A stretch of DNA of 33,771 bases, from contig JAITNW010000002.1 of assembly GCA_031290255.1 (NCBI GenBank), positions 1 to 33,771 on the forward strand, given 5' to 3'. The position numbers and the translations under genes are program-made. A model generated the notes under the pieces. That model saw only the letters and a program-made list of their open reading frames with translations, ran no database searches and was not told where the DNA came from. Below, piece by piece: positions 33,710-33,771 of this stretch. Every line of letters starts with the position of its first letter. Position 1 is the first letter of the stretch. The stretch comes from Candidatus Nomurabacteria bacterium. GTDB taxonomy: Bacteria; Patescibacteriota; Saccharimonadia; Saccharimonadales; Saccharimonadaceae.

Positions 33710-33771
33710 GCGGGTGGCAGGACATAGGAGCCCTCAAAGTTTCAAATAATTGTTCCATCATACCCGCGGTA
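33710..33771 (+). repeat. Family II large element F', truncated by window end
   Basis: GCGGGTGGCAGGACATAGGAGCCCTCAAAGTTTCAAATAATTGTTCCATCATACCCGCGGTA matches 14341-14402 with one substitution. Confidence 0.9.

Noticed and set aside
4667-33771. CRISPR array
   Set aside because: Repeats are dispersed kilobases apart and palindromic, with no regular spacer-repeat periodicity and no cas genes.
4667-33771. Family II as insertion-sequence remnants or active MITEs
   Set aside because: No transposase ORF and no clear target-site duplications found by eye; polarity toward promoters fits regulation at least as well. Not excluded.

Overview
This 33.8-kb window is gene-dense bacterial chromosome. The gene content and surface-protein families suggest a Saccharibacteria/CPR-like genome, which is an inference with no database search behind it. 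Housekeeping genes recognised: tig, an FAD-linked oxidase, a class V aminotransferase/cysteine desulfurase, rpoC, rpoB, a KH-domain protein, rpsP, rnc, rplU, uppS, rseP, a CPBP protease, mutM, holA, rpmA, a Trm11-like methyltransferase, a flippase-like membrane protein, xseA/xseB, a histidine kinase plus receiver protein, recO, an alpha2-type glycyl-tRNA synthetase and a RelA/SpoT homologue. An accessory surface locus at 14.5-19.4 kb encodes a 74-aa orphan, a Thr/Glu/Gly-repeat membrane protein, an LPQTG/DUF11-like surface protein and an ATP-grasp protein. The most unusual non-coding signal is two families of structured dispersed repeats. Family I has three copies (99-214, 12813-12931, 31946-32059). 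Each has a 31-32 bp outer stem of locus-specific sequence around a conserved core (TTGCGAACCAgtGAAA...TGCGyrAGCA), and copies lie mainly at gene 3' ends. Family II has five small copies plus 1-2 larger relatives sharing the termini GCGGGTGG...ACAGGACCCGCC. These lie just upstream of promoters, nearly always with the ACAGGACCCGCC end facing the gene. The large Family II element carries a 13-nt T-box-like GGGTGGTACCGCG on its minus strand. Other notable observations are RpoC lacking the Cys ligands of both canonical beta' zinc sites, many promoters with the -10 box 6-7 nt from the start codon (predicted leaderless mRNAs), and a consensus promoter facing antisense into rnc.
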